Assembly: GCA_038227045.1 (NCBI GenBank)
Contig: JBBRQD010000033.1
Coordinates: 1 to 51,604 of the forward strand
DNA from: JANXLS01 sp038227045
GTDB taxonomy: Bacteria; Planctomycetota; SZUA-567; H5-PLA8
Reading direction: 5' to 3'
Length of the DNA stretch: 51,604 nucleotides
Positions 15,874-23,962 of this stretch are shown piece by piece; the stretch's first letter is position 1, and each line of letters opens with the position of its first letter. The notes under the pieces were generated by a model, which made no database searches, had not been told where the DNA came from, and saw only the letters and a program-made list of their open reading frames with translations. The translations under genes were made by a program, and so were the position numbers.

Positions 15874-16410
15874 TTACCACGCGTAATGCGCAAACGCCTT
15901 GTTGGCTTCGGCCATCTTGTGCGTGTTTTCGCGCTTGGTCATTGCAGCGCCTTCCTTTTTGAACGCATCCAGCAACTCGGCCGCCAGACGCTCGGACATC
16001 GGCCGGCCCTTCTTGCCGCGAGAGGCTTCGAGAATCCAGCGAATCGCCAGACTCTGCGCACGCTTGCGGTTCACTTCGACGGGAACCTGATAGGTTGCAC
16101 CGCCAACGCGCTTGGACTTGACTTCAACGACCGGCTTAACGTTGTTCATGGCCGTGGTGAAAATTTCGAGCGGATTGGGGTTGCCGCTCTTTTCGCCGAC
16201 AATCTTCATCGCGCCGTAGAAACAACCCTGGCTGGCGGTCTTCTTGCCTTTGCGCATCATGCAGTTGATGAACTTGGAGCACAGCAGGTCGTTGAAAACC
16301 GCATCGGGCTTCAACCCGCGGCCAGTGACTTTCGGCAGCGCGGGGAGCGCCTGGACTTGGTTCTGAGCTTCCTGCTTGGTCTTGCGAGTCGGTTTGAACT
16401 TCTTAGCCAT
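15874..16410 (-). CDS. rpsG: 30S ribosomal protein S7
   Basis: A 178-residue S7, somewhat longer than the usual 156 because of an N-terminal extension (basic, KKFKPTRKTKQE…). The core is normal: DLLCSKFINCMMRKGKKTAS, then VKSKRVGGATYQVPVEV and the C-terminal TKRENTHKMAEANKAFAHYAW. S7 nucleates assembly of the 30S head and often autoregulates its operon through a site in the rpsL-rpsG spacer. Here that spacer is 197 bases, long enough for such a structure, but I do not see a clear match to the known E. coli site. Confidence 0.96.
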   Translation of the reverse strand: MAKKFKPTRKTKQEAQNQVQALPALPKVTGRGLKPDAVFNDLLCSKFINCMMRKGKKTASQGCFYGAMKIVGEKSGNPNPLEIFTTAMNNVKPVVEVKSKRVGGATYQVPVEVNRKRAQSLAIRWILEASRGKKGRPMSERLAAELLDAFKKEGAAMTKRENTHKMAEANKAFAHYAW

Positions 16411-16607
16411 GGGTCTAAAATCTCTTTCTATGCTTCTAACCGTTTTCTTGCTAGAGCGTTATCTCAATCATCCTTGCCGCACGCGCGGCCAAAGCCAAAG
16501 GTTGGAGATGAAGTGCGAACTAACCGCACTGCTCGTTTCGTTGCAAAAGTTGCACTAGGTGCTTAAATAAGCCATATTATTAGCACTTCGAACTCAGCAC
16601 TTGTTTT

Positions 16608-16982
16608 TTACGCCTTCGCGCGCTTAGCGCCGTACTTGCTGCGCGACTGCTTGCGATCGGCCACGCCCTGGCAGTCAAACACGCCGCGGACGATGTGATA
16701 ACGAACACCGGGCAAATCCTTCACGCGGCCACCGCGCACCAGAACGATCGAATGTTCCTGGAGATTGTGGCCTTCGCCTGGAATATAGACCGTGACTTCC
16801 TTGCCATTGCTCAAGCGCACGCGAGCGATCTTGCGCAGCGCGGAATTCGGTTTCTTCGGCGTCATGGTTTTGACGGCGAGGCACACGCCCTTCTTAAATG
16901 GATTGGATTCGAGCACCGGGCTCTTCGACTTGCTCTTCTGCTCCACGCGCGGGCTGCGGCACAACTGATTAATCGTCGGCAT
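16608..16982 (-). CDS. rpsL: 30S ribosomal protein S12
   Basis: A 124-residue S12 at the normal length, from MPTINQLCRSPR to the basic tail SRSKYGAKRAKA. The conserved decoding loops TPKKPNSALRKIARVRL and YIPGEGHNLQEHSIVLVRGGRVKDLPGVRYHIVRG are intact. The lysines whose mutation gives streptomycin resistance (K of TPKKPNS and K of GGRVKDLPG) are both wild-type. First gene of the str cluster, with a near-consensus promoter about 115 bases upstream. Confidence 0.97.
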   Translation of the reverse strand: MPTINQLCRSPRVEQKSKSKSPVLESNPFKKGVCLAVKTMTPKKPNSALRKIARVRLSNGKEVTVYIPGEGHNLQEHSIVLVRGGRVKDLPGVRYHIVRGVFDCQGVADRKQSRSKYGAKRAKA

Positions 16983-17098
16983 GTCTTCCCCAAAAACAAA
17001 AAGAAACCGCGTCGGCAGTTCGTGCCGCTGATTTCAAAAAAGTCCCAAAGCTTAATTCGCGGGCGCGCCTTGCATTGCACGACCGTCTTGGGCGGGAA

Positions 17099-17126
17099 AA
17101 TATAAGGGAAAGTGAAGATGGGTCAA
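17099..17126 (-). promoter_or_regulatory. sigma-70-type promoter of the str cluster
   Basis: Read on the minus strand, TTGACC (17121-17126) and TATATT (17099-17104) are 16 bases apart, a strong housekeeping promoter pointing at rpsL. It leaves a leader of about 105 bases before the start codon. Confidence 0.75.
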
Positions 17127-17228
17127 GAGAATAATAGAGTTTTTTAATAATGGACTGCCGCGAGGAGGGACTTATCATTGAAGGAGGTCCGCGGAAGCCG
17201 TCGCGGCCATGAGGTGGAGATCACGCCC

Positions 17229-17477
17229 ATGAATCCTGCATCGAAAAAGTACGTCAAAATGGTCGAATGGTCCGAAGAGGACCACTGCTACATCGGAATC
17301 TGCCCCGGTTTATTTTTCGGCGGCTGCCAGGGCGAAAACGAAAAAGAAGTCTTCGCGCAATTGTGCGACCTGGTCGACGACGTCATCGAAGTCCACGAAA
17401 AAGACAACCTGCCATTGCCGCGCGCCACAGCGGGAACGGATTTTTCGAATAAGATTATTTTGTTGAGCGTGGATTGA
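17229..17477 (+). CDS. HicB-like antitoxin-type protein
   Basis: An 82-residue protein with the partial RNase H-like fold signature of HicB antitoxins: YVKMVEWSEEDHCYIGICPGL, then GENEKEVFAQLCDLVDDVIEVHEKDNLPLP. HicB proteins neutralise the mRNA interferase HicA and often bind their own promoter through a C-terminal DNA-binding domain. That domain is absent here, and no hicA-sized gene lies next to it, so it may be an orphan. Start ATG 17229 has GGTGGAG just upstream (spacing 9). The frame is also open from a TTG at 17178 with AAGGAGG misplaced behind it. It is followed by a PIN toxin module on the same strand. Confidence 0.6.
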   Translation: MNPASKKYVKMVEWSEEDHCYIGICPGLFFGGCQGENEKEVFAQLCDLVDDVIEVHEKDNLPLPRATAGTDFSNKIILLSVD

Positions 17478-17562
17478 CGATTTCGGCGTCGACCGATGGA
17501 ACTTGCCTAATGCGCTGCGCGCGTATAATGACGCATGTGAAACGATGGAGGAAATTGAAACG

Positions 17563-17775
17563 ATGGATACTTTAACGAAAAAACCGTCGCTCTACGAGCG
17601 GCATCCGGAACTGAAGATTTCGCCCGAGGAATTAAAGAAGCGTAGCGAACGCGCACGGGCGACTCGAAAGAAATGGATCGAAGAAGGCGATGAAGAGGAG
17701 CAACGCGAAACAGGCGACTTCTTGATGAAAGCGCTGGCCGAGGCACGGGAATCGAATCGGGAGTGCCGAGAATGA
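17563..17775 (+). CDS. putative antitoxin of the PIN-domain toxin
   Basis: A 70-residue, highly charged protein (KKRSERARATRKKWIEEGDEEEQ) of the size and composition of a VapB-type antitoxin, although no canonical DNA-binding fold is obvious. It has YERHPELKISPEELKKR in front, which could fold onto the toxin. Its TGA overlaps the toxin ATG by 4 bp (ATGA), which is typical of antitoxin-toxin coupling. I choose ATG 17563 because GGAGG lies at 17547-17551; ATG 17545 is possible. A perfect TATAAT at 17524-17529 is a candidate -10. The role is inferred mainly from position. Confidence 0.55.
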   Translation: MDTLTKKPSLYERHPELKISPEELKKRSERARATRKKWIEEGDEEEQRETGDFLMKALAEARESNRECRE

Positions 17776-18215
17776 AGGTGATGCTCGATTCAGGGCCTGT
17801 TGGCCTCGTTTCAAATCCCAAACGTTCTGCAGAAGCAATGGCGTGCGAAAAATGGATCGGCACGCTTGAAGCCGCCGGTCACGAAATTGTCATTCCCGAA
17901 ATCATCGATTACGAAGTGCGGCGCGAATTAATCCGTGCTAGAAAGAGACGCGGCCTGATACGCTTGGACGAACTTAAATTCGATTACACTTTTCTTCCCA
18001 TCGACTCCGATACTCTTCTGAAAGCCGCTGAGTTCTGGGCGGACGCGCGCTGGCGCGGAATTCCCACTGCGGACGCCGCCTCTCTGGATATCGACGTTAT
18101 TCTCGCGGCCCAAACATGGATGTACAGCAACGAGGGCGAATCCACGGTGATCGCCACGCTCAATAAAAAGCACCTCGCCCAGTTCGTGCCGGCCATCCGG
18201 TTTAGCGCCGGATGA
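17772..18215 (+). CDS. PIN-domain ribonuclease, VapC-like toxin
   Basis: A 147-residue PIN protein. Acidic residues that would bind the metal are visible: D6 in VMLDSG, E48 in the IIDYEVRREL helix, and D106/D108 in SLDIDVILAA. The spacing fits the PIN fold (nuclease of RNA, Mg2+ or Mn2+ dependent). The ATG overlaps the TGA of the small charged protein upstream (ATGA), with GGAG at 17759-17762. Together they form a likely type II toxin-antitoxin pair. PIN toxins usually cut tRNA or rRNA; the target here is unknown. Confidence 0.8.
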   Translation: MKVMLDSGPVGLVSNPKRSAEAMACEKWIGTLEAAGHEIVIPEIIDYEVRRELIRARKRRGLIRLDELKFDYTFLPIDSDTLLKAAEFWADARWRGIPTADAASLDIDVILAAQTWMYSNEGESTVIATLNKKHLAQFVPAIRFSAG

Positions 18216-18237
18216 AAACGGTCTCCGTCTTTGAATT

Positions 18238-18627
18238 TCACTTTTTCGGTTCATCTGGCAGGACTTCAATACGCTTATTTCGGCACAAAATCCACCGCTC
18301 CAAAAGTAACGCCGTGAGCGTCGGAATTGCGATGAAGGTCACGGTATTGATGGGCCACAAAACATAGAATTCGAATGCCTCATCAGCGCCACCGTCCGTA
18401 TCCCAATCATTGTTGCCAACGTGAACAACTAACGGCCAGCCCATCTTGCTTTTCTTATTTGGTCGAACATTCAAGCCGATCAAAGCTCCCGTGACCAACG
18501 TCAAAAAAGTAGCGTCGAAAGATGTACACGTAAGCGGCGTTGAATCCACCAGCGAATCGAGATAATTGGAATGCAGACAATCGATACAAAATAGAGGTAA
18601 ACGAGGAATAGGCCAATCACCATCCAA
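18238..18627 (-). CDS. small membrane protein, third HLSTA-family relative
   Basis: A 129-residue protein with two hydrophobic stretches (FLTLVTGALIGLN at about 41-53 and INTVTFIAIPTLTALLL further on), separated by KMGWPLVVHVGNND. The TGALIGLN…GWPL arrangement matches the AAGGLIGLN…YGFPL arrangement of the paired genes at 1346-2313, so it belongs to the same uncharacterised family. The first 38 or so residues look unlike the relatives and may reflect a wrong start or a small frameshift. Single gene between two toxin-antitoxin modules; function unknown. Confidence 0.55.
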   Translation of the reverse strand: MDGDWPIPRLPLFCIDCLHSNYLDSLVDSTPLTCTSFDATFLTLVTGALIGLNVRPNKKSKMGWPLVVHVGNNDWDTDGGADEAFEFYVLWPINTVTFIAIPTLTALLLERWILCRNKRIEVLPDEPKK

Positions 18628-18658
18628 AGAACATCTATCATGACGACCTCTTAAACCA

Positions 18659-19000
18659 CTACGTTATGTCAAGCGGCTCGCCCCACCAGTCTCCCACCCG
18701 CTTTTTGATTGTGCCTGAAACAAATCCGAGAAAATCGGCGTCTTTAAAAAAGTCGAGCGAGACCTTGAATTCTCGATCTGCCGGCAAGTAGGATTCTTTC
18801 TTCAGTCCCGTCTGTTTGAATTCCCGGTCCGATTCGTGAATCTCTAAGTCGCCAGGCTCGGCGAGTTCAAATTGTGTCGAAAAGAGCGACACAAGGGCGC
18901 TGTTGTCGCGCACACGCAGAACGAGAAGCGGCCGCGCATACGTGGCCTTTCCAAGCACGGCATTCTTGGCAAAATAAATTTGTCCGGCTTGAACGGGCAT
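18659..19000 (-). CDS. PemK/MazF-like toxin
   Basis: A 113-residue protein starting MPVQAGQIYFAKNAV, with ARPLLVLRVRDNSALVSLFST. This matches the first strands of PemK/MazF-type mRNA interferases (GxIY/W…RPxLVl). The second half (LKKESYLPADREF…) fits the later strand with S/T-x-L-x-A-D, while the C-terminus is divergent. The likely antitoxin ends 20 bases upstream on the same strand. Activity as an endoribonuclease is family knowledge; the match is moderate. Confidence 0.6.
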   Translation of the reverse strand: MPVQAGQIYFAKNAVLGKATYARPLLVLRVRDNSALVSLFSTQFELAEPGDLEIHESDREFKQTGLKKESYLPADREFKVSLDFFKDADFLGFVSGTIKKRVGDWWGEPLDIT

Positions 19001-19020
19001 AAGAGGAAATTCCTGAAGCG

Positions 19021-19242
19021 TTAAAGGTCTTCAGGAAAGATCACGTTCAACGCCTGAATGTCTTCCAGCGCGTAGATCGGCTGCCCCTTCGGCCCGTATT
19101 CAACCGGCGTCAGGTGCTTTTTCAAATAGTCCCGTGCCTCCGCTCGCGTTTTTAAGCGCAACGGCGAACCATCGTCGGCTGGCTTGACCCTCTTGCCGTG
19201 CGACGTATTGGAAGGCTTGGCCATCGTGGACATAGCGTTCAT
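19021..19242 (-). CDS. putative antitoxin partner of the PemK-like toxin
   Basis: A 73-residue basic protein with a C-terminal RAEARDYLKKHLTPVEYGPKGQPIYALEDI segment that looks like a short helix-turn-helix or winged element (ALEDIQALN). It precedes the PemK-like gene by 20 bases on the same strand, the usual antitoxin-first order. Three nearby ATG codons (19242, 19233, 19224) could serve as start and none has a strong ribosome site. I do not recognise the family; the call rests on size, position and partner. Confidence 0.5.
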   Translation of the reverse strand: MNAMSTMAKPSNTSHGKRVKPADDGSPLRLKTRAEARDYLKKHLTPVEYGPKGQPIYALEDIQALNVIFPEDL

Positions 19243-19382
19243 TTCCGTAAGCAGACCCAGTGCCTGCTGCTGTTAAACTTATCGGGATCGCCGAATCCTG
19301 CAACACGTAAAACTGGGGCGCCCTGCTCATTCGCGCCCGACGAAAACAGCCGCCGGGCACTGCATTCCATTCATGACTTCAC

Positions 19383-19703
19383 TTACCTGAACAGCGCATC
19401 AAGTTTCTCCCGCGCCTTCCCTTCCCGGTCGTGCTGCTGGGAGCGCGGCGACAACTTGCGTGTCTGTTCGGCCGTGCGCGGGCCGACCTTCAATTTGAAG
19501 AATGCGCACGCGTTCTTGCCCAGCCGGTCGAAGACGAATTCCGCTTTCGGTTCGCGGCATTTCTTCTGGCTGTATTCATCGTAGAACGCACAATTGGCGC
19601 AACTGTGCAGCCAGGACGAACACTGCTCGCAAACGGCCTCGACGGGCATGGGCGAATCGACGCCCTGCGTGATCGTTGTGCCGCATTTATAACATGATGC
19701 CAT
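19383..19703 (-). CDS. small zinc-ribbon protein
   Basis: A 106-residue protein with CYKCG near the N-terminus, then CEQC, CANC and a further Cys (KKC). These can bind one or two zinc ions. The remainder is charged, with FDRLGKNACAFFKLK and a basic tail. No enzymatic motif is visible; proteins of this form may bind nucleic acid or act in protein assembly. I start at ATG 19703 directly before MASCYKCG; the frame stays open to 19844 but the added residues are not like a domain. Confidence 0.6.
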   Translation of the reverse strand: MASCYKCGTTITQGVDSPMPVEAVCEQCSSWLHSCANCAFYDEYSQKKCREPKAEFVFDRLGKNACAFFKLKVGPRTAEQTRKLSPRSQQHDREGKAREKLDALFR

Positions 19704-20318
19704 GGACAACCTACCTCTCTCACTTTCACTGATAAGCGGCTGGAAGTGCGGGCATGGTGTGCCTGCGCGCTTCTGCCGCTGCGACGGTGCTTCAATACGC
19801 TGTAGTAGAAGAATCGGAGATAATCCGATAATGTTCATCGGCAACTGCCGAATCGCGTTGAAGCTAAAAAATGGTATTTCTGGATTTATGTCAACTTTCG
19901 CTCGCCGAATTCCGCGACCATGCAGAATTAGCTGTTCCCATCTTTGAAAATCAAACTTAAATAAATCTGAGTTTTGAAAAGCAAATCAGGGGGCGGTACA
20001 GCGTACTTAAAAAACAAATCGCGGTCCTTCTGGAGTAACCCAGACCCTTAAAAATATCGGGATAGCCGCAATGAGTTGCTTGTTAGTACCCGGCTTTCGA
20101 TTTTAAGTCAAGGGTTATTTTCAATTTAGTTTTCAAGCCCATCGAAAACGGGCTGCGGATCGGGGTTCGGAACTACCGCTTTTTTGCGTCTTGCAGCCGG
20201 AACCCGTCACCACCTTGCCCAAATTGTTAACGATTATGATTAAGCAATATTATGGCCAAAGTGAGAAAAAACTGCGGAAAGTGAAGAATGAGCGATGAAA
20301 AACGGCCATTCGAGCTTC
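19704..20318. other. 615-base intergenic stretch without a recognised gene
   Basis: It separates the zinc-ribbon gene from the 3' end of the acyltransferase gene. Short open frames occur but have no ribosome site or family resemblance. There is a short inverted repeat (ATCGG…CCGAT near 19809-19826). I see no clear terminator, RNA gene or repeat of the other families. Confidence 0.4.
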
Positions 20319-21314
20319 CTAGATTGCCTCCTTTACTCCCCCATCCTTCGTCGTTCCAATGAGCGGCGGCAATCCATCCGCCGTCGGCTGTTCCCCTGGC
20401 GGACGCGTCTTCCAGCGCTTATGCACCCACAGCCATTGTTCCGGGTATTCGCGAATGGATCGTTCGACCGCCGCGTTGATGCGCGTCAAGACTCTGCGAG
20501 CCCCCGCTTTTTGATCGACAGCCGGCTCGTGTTCGATGACATCCCAGACGCGCAAAACATGCGTGATTCCATCGGCTTTCCGATTCATCGTCGCTACTAT
20601 AATCGGCGTGTGTACAATGACATGCAGTTCCGCCGGCGAAGACACCGTGGACGCCAGCGAGCCGAAAAACGGCACGAACATTCCAGCCACGCCGCCATTC
20701 TGATCGACAGACATCGAGATTATGTCGCCCTTGTCGAGCATCTTCTTAAGTTTCCACAACACTTTCCATTTTTCAATGATCACATGGCCCGACTTCTGGC
20801 GGTGATCCATGAGGAACTCGTTGAGCTGCGGATTGTCGAGAGGACGGGCGACCGACTTCACCGGATAGCCCATTAGCGCCACGGCGTATCCGCACAATTC
20901 CCAATTACCATGATGTGCGGGAACAATGAGCAGCCCTTTTTTCTTGGCAATCACCTCATCGAATTGCCGTAATTCAGTCAAATCGCACAAATCGGTGACA
21001 TTTTCCGGCGTCAAATGAGTCAATCTGGCTATTTCTACCACAGACAAACCGACATGCTCAAAATACCGCATGCAAAGGTCTTCCTTCTCCGCCCGGCTCT
21101 TTTCGCCGCGAAAGGCAATATCCATATTGCGCAGAACCTGCAAACGGTGGCGCTTGTCAATACGCCAACCCAACCGCCCAACCCCCCGCCCCAGCCTGCG
21201 CGCCAGCCCGGCCGGCAAACTCGCCAAAACGACAACCACGAATCGCACAAAGGCATGCACGAGACGGTCGAGGGTGACATTGCGTTCTTTTCGAGTAGGG
21301 GCGTGGGTGTACAT
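20319..21314 (-). CDS. LpxL/HtrB-like lipid A acyltransferase
   Basis: A 331-residue membrane-associated acyltransferase. The family adds a secondary acyl chain (lauroyl or myristoyl) to the Kdo2-lipid A precursor on the cytoplasmic face of the inner membrane. The catalytic HX4E motif is H134-H-G-N-W-E139 in VPAHHGNWEL. An N-terminal hydrophobic helix (about 22-40) and the SMSVDQNGGVAGMFVPFFG block (substrate pocket) are typical. Length is normal. It implies that the organism makes lipid A. A G-quadruplex-capable repeat lies only seven bases upstream of the start codon. Acyl-chain preference cannot be read from the sequence. Confidence 0.88.
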   Translation of the reverse strand: MYTHAPTRKERNVTLDRLVHAFVRFVVVVLASLPAGLARRLGRGVGRLGWRIDKRHRLQVLRNMDIAFRGEKSRAEKEDLCMRYFEHVGLSVVEIARLTHLTPENVTDLCDLTELRQFDEVIAKKKGLLIVPAHHGNWELCGYAVALMGYPVKSVARPLDNPQLNEFLMDHRQKSGHVIIEKWKVLWKLKKMLDKGDIISMSVDQNGGVAGMFVPFFGSLASTVSSPAELHVIVHTPIIVATMNRKADGITHVLRVWDVIEHEPAVDQKAGARRVLTRINAAVERSIREYPEQWLWVHKRWKTRPPGEQPTADGLPPLIGTTKDGGVKEAI

Positions 21315-21320
21315 TGGTGC

Positions 21321-21353
21321 TTAGGGATTGGGGGCTAGGGGTTAGGGGCTAGG
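21321..21353 (+). repeat. GGG-run repeat, G-quadruplex-capable
   Basis: Four G-runs of three to five are separated by ATT, CTA and TTA, so the plus strand matches the classical G-quadruplex pattern. The wording (CTAGGGGTTAGGGG) is shared with the inverted repeat at 141-282. It lies immediately upstream of the LpxL-like gene, on the strand opposite to it. Confidence 0.7.
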
Positions 21354-21500
21354 AACGCGTGCGCATCTATAAATGACAAATACCAAATGACAAATGACAA
21401 TTGGCAAATAACTCAATTTCCCGGTTGCACTTCATCCTTCATCCTTCATAATTCATTCTTCCAAACGCCCTCTTCGCAGTCCAAAAATTTGGAGGAATTC

Positions 21501-22256
21501 ATGCCGTTTTCGCTACAAAATCATGTCGCATGGGTGACGGGCAGTTCAACGGGCTTGGGCAAATCGATCGCTCTGGAATTGGGCAAGGCCGGCGCCAAAG
21601 TCGCGCTCAATTACAGCCACAACCAGGCGCGAGCGGAGGCGAGCTTCGCCGAATTCACTGCTGCCGGCTGCAAGGGTATTCTCGTGCGCGGCGACGTCAC
21701 CGATCCGGAACAGATTCAAGCGATGCACGCCCAGATCGAAAAAGATCTCGGTCCCGTGGACATCATTGTCCCGAACGCGACCTGCGCGCAGCCGCAAAAG
21801 CCGATCGAAGAATACGATTGGCCGTTCTATCAATCGATGCTCGATTTCTTCATCAAAAGCCCGTTTCTGCTGACGCGCGCATGTCTGCCGCACATGAAAA
21901 AACAAAAGTGGGGGCGCATCGTCAACATCGGTTCGGAAGTCTTCATTCGCGGCGTCGGAAACTTTAGCGCCTACGTTGCGGCCAAGGGCGGACAAGCCGG
22001 CTGGACGCGCAGCATGGCCACCGAACTCGCGCCCTTCGGCATCACCGTAAACCTCGTCGCACCCGGCTGGATTCCTGTCGAACGCCACGAACACGATCCA
22101 CAGGAACAGAAAGACGGCTACTTCAACCTGATCCCCGCAAAACGCTGGGGCGTGCCCAAAGACGTGGCTGCAACAGTCGTCTATTTCGCCAGCAACGAAG
22201 CCGGCTTCGTAACGGGCCAGACCGTCGCGGTCAACGGCGGAATGACCGTCGGCTGA
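21501..22256 (+). CDS. short-chain dehydrogenase/reductase, FabG-like
   Basis: A 251-residue classical SDR, NAD(P)H-dependent. The Rossmann glycine motif is VTGSSTGLG at residues 12-20, the active-site Ser is likely in IVNIGSE, and the YxxxK pair is in SAYVAAKGG (about 155-159). The C-terminal GQTVAVNGGM is typical of 3-oxoacyl-ACP reductases and glucose-dehydrogenase-like SDRs. The usual NAG in the fourth strand reads NAT here. Start ATG 21501 has a strong GGAGG at 21491-21495; the frame is open upstream to 21387 but lacks homology. No acyl-carrier or fatty-acid gene adjoins it, so the substrate remains open. Confidence 0.88.
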   Translation: MPFSLQNHVAWVTGSSTGLGKSIALELGKAGAKVALNYSHNQARAEASFAEFTAAGCKGILVRGDVTDPEQIQAMHAQIEKDLGPVDIIVPNATCAQPQKPIEEYDWPFYQSMLDFFIKSPFLLTRACLPHMKKQKWGRIVNIGSEVFIRGVGNFSAYVAAKGGQAGWTRSMATELAPFGITVNLVAPGWIPVERHEHDPQEQKDGYFNLIPAKRWGVPKDVAATVVYFASNEAGFVTGQTVAVNGGMTVG

Positions 22257-22264
22257 TGAACAGC

Positions 22265-22308
22265 TTATTTTCCATTGCCCATTTTCCATTTCTCATTTTC
22301 CATTTCAC
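22265..22308. repeat. CATTTTCC low-complexity repeat, left copy
   Basis: A run of variants of CCATTTTCCATT directly after the SDR gene. It is close to the reverse complement of the run at 22808-22852, so the two flank the small gene at 22418-22705 as inverted copies. A direct repeat of CGTCGATCCA(C/T)CGAAGGAAATGGAAAA also occurs at both sides (about 22316 and 22796). Confidence 0.65.
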
Positions 22309-22417
22309 CAAACTCGTCGATCCACCGAAGGAAATGGAAAACGGCTGTCGGGCATTTGGCGCGGTGACGAAGGCGATGTACTGGGCTAAGTGGCGTGTGA
22401 GTTGAGGAAATTCACGA

Positions 22418-22705
22418 ATGGTTTGGTTCCGCTGCTTTATCCGAGGCGAAAACTTTCCTGGGGAATTTTTCCCTGGCCAATTGGGATTGGTTGGATTCTA
22501 CGTGACACGATTTGTTAAAGCCAGAACAGTGAAAGAAGCACAGGAAAACGCAATGAAGCTGCTTAAGAAAACAATTGTCAATCCCCCGGGATACAAGCCG
22601 TCAGACGTCACGAAAGTTTTTTTCGAGGAAATCGTCGAGGTGCCAGCGGATCAAGTGCCGGAAACAGAGCCAGCACTTTGGATTGCCCCGATGGATACTT
22701 TTTGA
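22418..22705 (+). CDS. uncharacterised small protein (WFRCFIRGENFPG type)
   Basis: A 95-residue protein with VWFRCFIRGENFPG at the N-terminus, GFYVTRFVKARTVKEAQENAM in the middle and KVFFEEIVEV near the end. It reads as one small alpha/beta domain, and I have a loose memory of similar uncharacterised proteins in environmental bacteria. No catalytic motif or signal peptide. It stands alone between two inverted copies of a low-complexity repeat, so it may be a gene that travels with, or was trapped between, repeats. Start ATG 22418 has GAGG about ten bases upstream. Confidence 0.65.
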   Translation: MVWFRCFIRGENFPGEFFPGQLGLVGFYVTRFVKARTVKEAQENAMKLLKKTIVNPPGYKPSDVTKVFFEEIVEVPADQVPETEPALWIAPMDTF

Positions 22706-22807
22706 GTCAACCCTATTTCCTTGTAGTTCGAACGCGCAGCAGCACGGAGCAGAGTACTGCTCCGTGGCACCCGGCCACTTTCCGTTTCTCCACGCCCGTC
22801 GATCCAT

Positions 22808-22852
22808 CGAAGGAAATGGAAAATGAAAAATGGTAAATGGAAAATGAGAAAT
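22808..22852. repeat. GGAAAATG low-complexity repeat, right copy
   Basis: A run of GGAAATGGAAAATG variants, the near reverse complement of the run at 22265-22308 on the other side of the small gene. It lies 79 bases before the ABC binding-protein start codon. Confidence 0.65.
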
Positions 22853-22930
22853 AGCCGTTAAACTCAGCTAATCGCTAATCGCCCGAATTTGAGTCAGACA
22901 AATGAATCCCCTCATCAAGGATCTTTCAAA

Positions 22931-23962
22931 ATGCTCCGACCTCTCATCCTCATCCTAACCATCGCCGTGCTGCTCTCCGGCTGCGGCAACGGCAGCGGCG
23001 GCGGTTCTACCTCTACCGGTGACCCCAAAAAGGATAAGCCGACAATCGGCTTCGTCACCAACTGCGTCGATCCCTTCTGGACGATCGCCGAAAAAGGCTG
23101 CGCGGCTGCGGCGAAGGAATTCAACGCCGACGTCGAAGTCCGCATGCCGACAAAGGGCGTCGGCGAACAGAAGAACATCATTCAAAATCTGCTCACGCGC
23201 GGCGTCTCCGGCATCGCGATCAGCCCCATGGATCCCGCCAACCAGACCGAAATCCTCAACGAAGCCGCGGCGCGAACGAAGCTGATCACGCACGACTCCG
23301 ACGCGCCGCTATCGAAGCGTCTCTGCTTCATCGGCGTGGACAATTACACCGCCGGACGCATGTGCGGGCAACTCGTCAAAGAGGCGTTGCCCGGCGGCGG
23401 CAAACTTGTGCTCTTCATCGGCAGCATCGAACAGCTCAACGCCAAGCAGCGCCGCCAGGGTGTGATCGACGAACTGCTCGACCGCACCGTCGACACCGCG
23501 CGCTTCGATCCGCCCGGCTCCGAATTGAAAAGCCCGGACGGCAAGTACATCATCCTCGACACCCTCACCGACCAGCAGGACTACGGCAAGGCCAAATCGC
23601 ACGCGCAAGACACGCTTGCCAGATTCCCGGACCTCGCCGGCATGGTCGGTCTCTTCGCCTACAACCCGCCGAACTGTCTCTCCGCGATTAAAGAAGCCGG
23701 CAAGCTCGACAAAATCAAAATCATCGGCTTCGACGAAAATCCGGTCACGCTGCAAGGCATCATCGACGGCCACATCTACGGCACGGTCGTGCAGAATCCC
23801 TACATGTACGGCTACGAATCGGTGCGCATCCTCGCCGCCTTGTCGCGCGGCGACAACAGCGTGCTGCCAAAGGACGGCTTCCAAGTCGTCCCGGCCCGCA
23901 AGATCACCAAGCCGAACGTCGAAGCGTTTTGGACGGAGCTAAAGAAACTGACCGGCGGTTGA
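22931..23962 (+). CDS. sugar-type ABC transporter substrate-binding lipoprotein
   Basis: A 343-residue binding protein of the ribose/galactose type (Peripla_BP_4). The signal peptide ends in the lipobox LSGC with C18 as the lipidated residue, followed by a Gly/Ser linker. The mature part has KPTIGFVTNCVDPFWTIAEKG, then GVSGIAISPMDP, LITHDSDAP and FIGVDNYTAGRMCGQLV. These are the usual strands of the two lobes, ending in IIGFDENPVTLQGIIDGHIYGTVVQNPYMYGYESV. It should bind a sugar or related small solute outside the cytoplasmic membrane. The matching ATPase and permease genes are not adjacent, so it is an orphan in this window. I start at ATG 22931 (AAGGA upstream); a start at 22889 would put 14 residues before the signal peptide. 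Confidence 0.9.
   Translation: MLRPLILILTIAVLLSGCGNGSGGGSTSTGDPKKDKPTIGFVTNCVDPFWTIAEKGCAAAAKEFNADVEVRMPTKGVGEQKNIIQNLLTRGVSGIAISPMDPANQTEILNEAAARTKLITHDSDAPLSKRLCFIGVDNYTAGRMCGQLVKEALPGGGKLVLFIGSIEQLNAKQRRQGVIDELLDRTVDTARFDPPGSELKSPDGKYIILDTLTDQQDYGKAKSHAQDTLARFPDLAGMVGLFAYNPPNCLSAIKEAGKLDKIKIIGFDENPVTLQGIIDGHIYGTVVQNPYMYGYESVRILAALSRGDNSVLPKDGFQVVPARKITKPNVEAFWTELKKLTGG

Noticed and set aside
17178..17228. TTG start with AAGGAGG for the HicB-like protein
   Set aside because: The AAGGAGG lies behind the TTG, not in front of it, and the HicB similarity begins only after ATG 17229.
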